Program-made: the position numbers and the translations under genes
Shown: piece after piece, positions 52,690-53,139 of the stretch
Numbering within the stretch: position 1 is the first letter of the stretch
How the letters are laid out: each line of letters opens with the position of its first letter
Source: Bacteroidota bacterium
GTDB lineage: Bacteria; Bacteroidota; Bacteroidia; Flavobacteriales_F; PHOS-HE28
Direction: 5' to 3'
NCBI GenBank assembly: GCA_018266475.1
Contig: JAFEAI010000096.1
Location: 1 to 53,139 of the forward strand
DNA length: 53,139 nucleotides
The notes under the pieces: model-generated
Told to the model about the DNA's origin: nothing
The model's input: the letters and a program-made list of their open reading frames with translations, nothing else
The model's database searches: none

Positions 52690-53139
52690 GCGGTGGCCGG
52701 CTTCAGCAGGCGCTCACCGCCGGCCCTGGCCGGCTGGTTCTTGTTGGCCAGCTGCCCGCATGCCGCATCGATGTCGCGCCCGCGGCTGTGGCGGATGCGC
52801 GCGGTGATTCCCTTTGCCAGCAGGTACTGCTGGAAGCGCAGGGTCTGTTCGGGGTCGGAACGGCGGAAATCCATGCCGTCCACCGCATTGTATTCGATCA
52901 GGTTCACCTTGGCGTGTACCTGGCTGCAAAGGCGCACCAGGTGCCTGGCGTCATCCAGGGTATCGTTCACCTCGCGGAACAGGATATACTCGAAGGTGAC
53001 CTCCCTGCGGGTGACCCGCGTGTAGTAGCGCAGGGCATCCATCAGCTCCGCGATGCTGTTGGTGTCGTTGATGGGCATCAGGCGGCTTCGCTTCTCATCG
53101 GTGGCGGCATGCAGGGAAAGCGCGAGGTTGAACTTGGCG
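52677..53139 (-). CDS. rlmN: 23S rRNA (A2503-C2) / tRNA (A37-C2) methyltransferase RlmN, C-terminal part
   Basis: The gene runs off the right edge of the window, so the N-terminal and radical-SAM cluster portion is missing. What is visible starts AKFNLALSLHAATDEKRSRL, then MPINDTNSIAELMDAL, FEYILFREVNDTLDDARHL, NLIEYNAVDGMDFRRSD, GITARIRHSRGRDIDAACGQ. The Cys in AACGQL is the methyl-carrying residue that resolves the intermediate. RlmN is a radical-SAM enzyme modifying rRNA and some tRNAs. About 153 residues are present. Confidence 0.93.
   Translation of the reverse strand, partial: AKFNLALSLHAATDEKRSRLMPINDTNSIAELMDALRYYTRVTRREVTFEYILFREVNDTLDDARHLVRLCSQVHAKVNLIEYNAVDGMDFRRSDPEQTLRFQQYLLAKGITARIRHSRGRDIDAACGQLANKNQPARAGGERLLKPATAQKP

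Overview
The window reads as a high-GC member of the Bacteroidota, most likely a Flavobacteriales-type environmental lineage. Three lines of evidence support this. Several secreted proteins end in type IX secretion system (T9SS) type A sorting domains. Many genes are preceded by the Bacteroidota -7 box TAnnTTTG, or a local TAnnTTCG form, with no Shine-Dalgarno sequence in evidence. A small membrane protein and a polytopic protein next to purD resemble the flavobacterial DUF6341/DUF6427 pair. The family assignment is an inference from content; no marker gene was compared.

Layout. 1-684 holds a 57-bp tandem array. 685-12100 holds two giant tandem T9SS-secreted adhesin-like proteins that share a C-terminal module of about 860 residues. 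12228-17608 carries metG, a second (66-bp) repeat array and two nidogen-like T9SS proteins. 17747-21196 has lepA, a DUF433/DUF5615 toxin-antitoxin pair bracketed by a duplicated lepA 3' end, and an RHH-RHH-PIN operon. 21425-24160 has a DUF4142 gene, a cupredoxin lipoprotein, and an RNA-repair locus read leftwards: a remnant of a TROVE/Ro gene, two tRNA or tRNA-like genes, and rtcB. 24625-27956 is an ECF sigma factor, a putative anti-sigma protein and two envelope genes, linked by a shared TGTAAC-N16/17-(C/T)GTC promoter motif. 28089-33921 has a YebC-type regulator, an OB-fold gene broken by a 128-bp mobile repeat, a lipoprotein, a membrane protein and two histidine kinases. 34008-41947 has an acyl-CoA carboxylase beta subunit, a TPR-kinase/response-regulator pair, purD, the DUF6341/DUF6427-like pair, two mobile repeats and purQ. 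41927-53139 has a CotH/lamin-tail protein, a T9SS protein, a 49-residue small protein, a CDF cation exporter, a compositionally foreign TPR membrane protein, dnaG, a YwqK-like lipoprotein, a polyprenyl synthase, an outer-membrane barrel and the C-terminal part of rlmN.

How parts work together. The housekeeping genes (metG, lepA, dnaG, purD, purQ, rlmN, the polyprenyl synthase) are scattered among secreted-surface and signalling genes. The ECF unit looks autoregulated and seems to drive two neighbouring envelope genes. RtcB next to two tRNA-like genes and a decayed Ro gene is the clearest candidate for a specialised system. A PIN-domain toxin about 2 kb away is a plausible source of cleaved RNA, but that link is speculative.

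Two window-wide properties stand out. At least seven promoter boxes end only 4-6 nt from the start codon, predicting leaderless mRNAs. Five convergent gene pairs overlap at their 3' ends.
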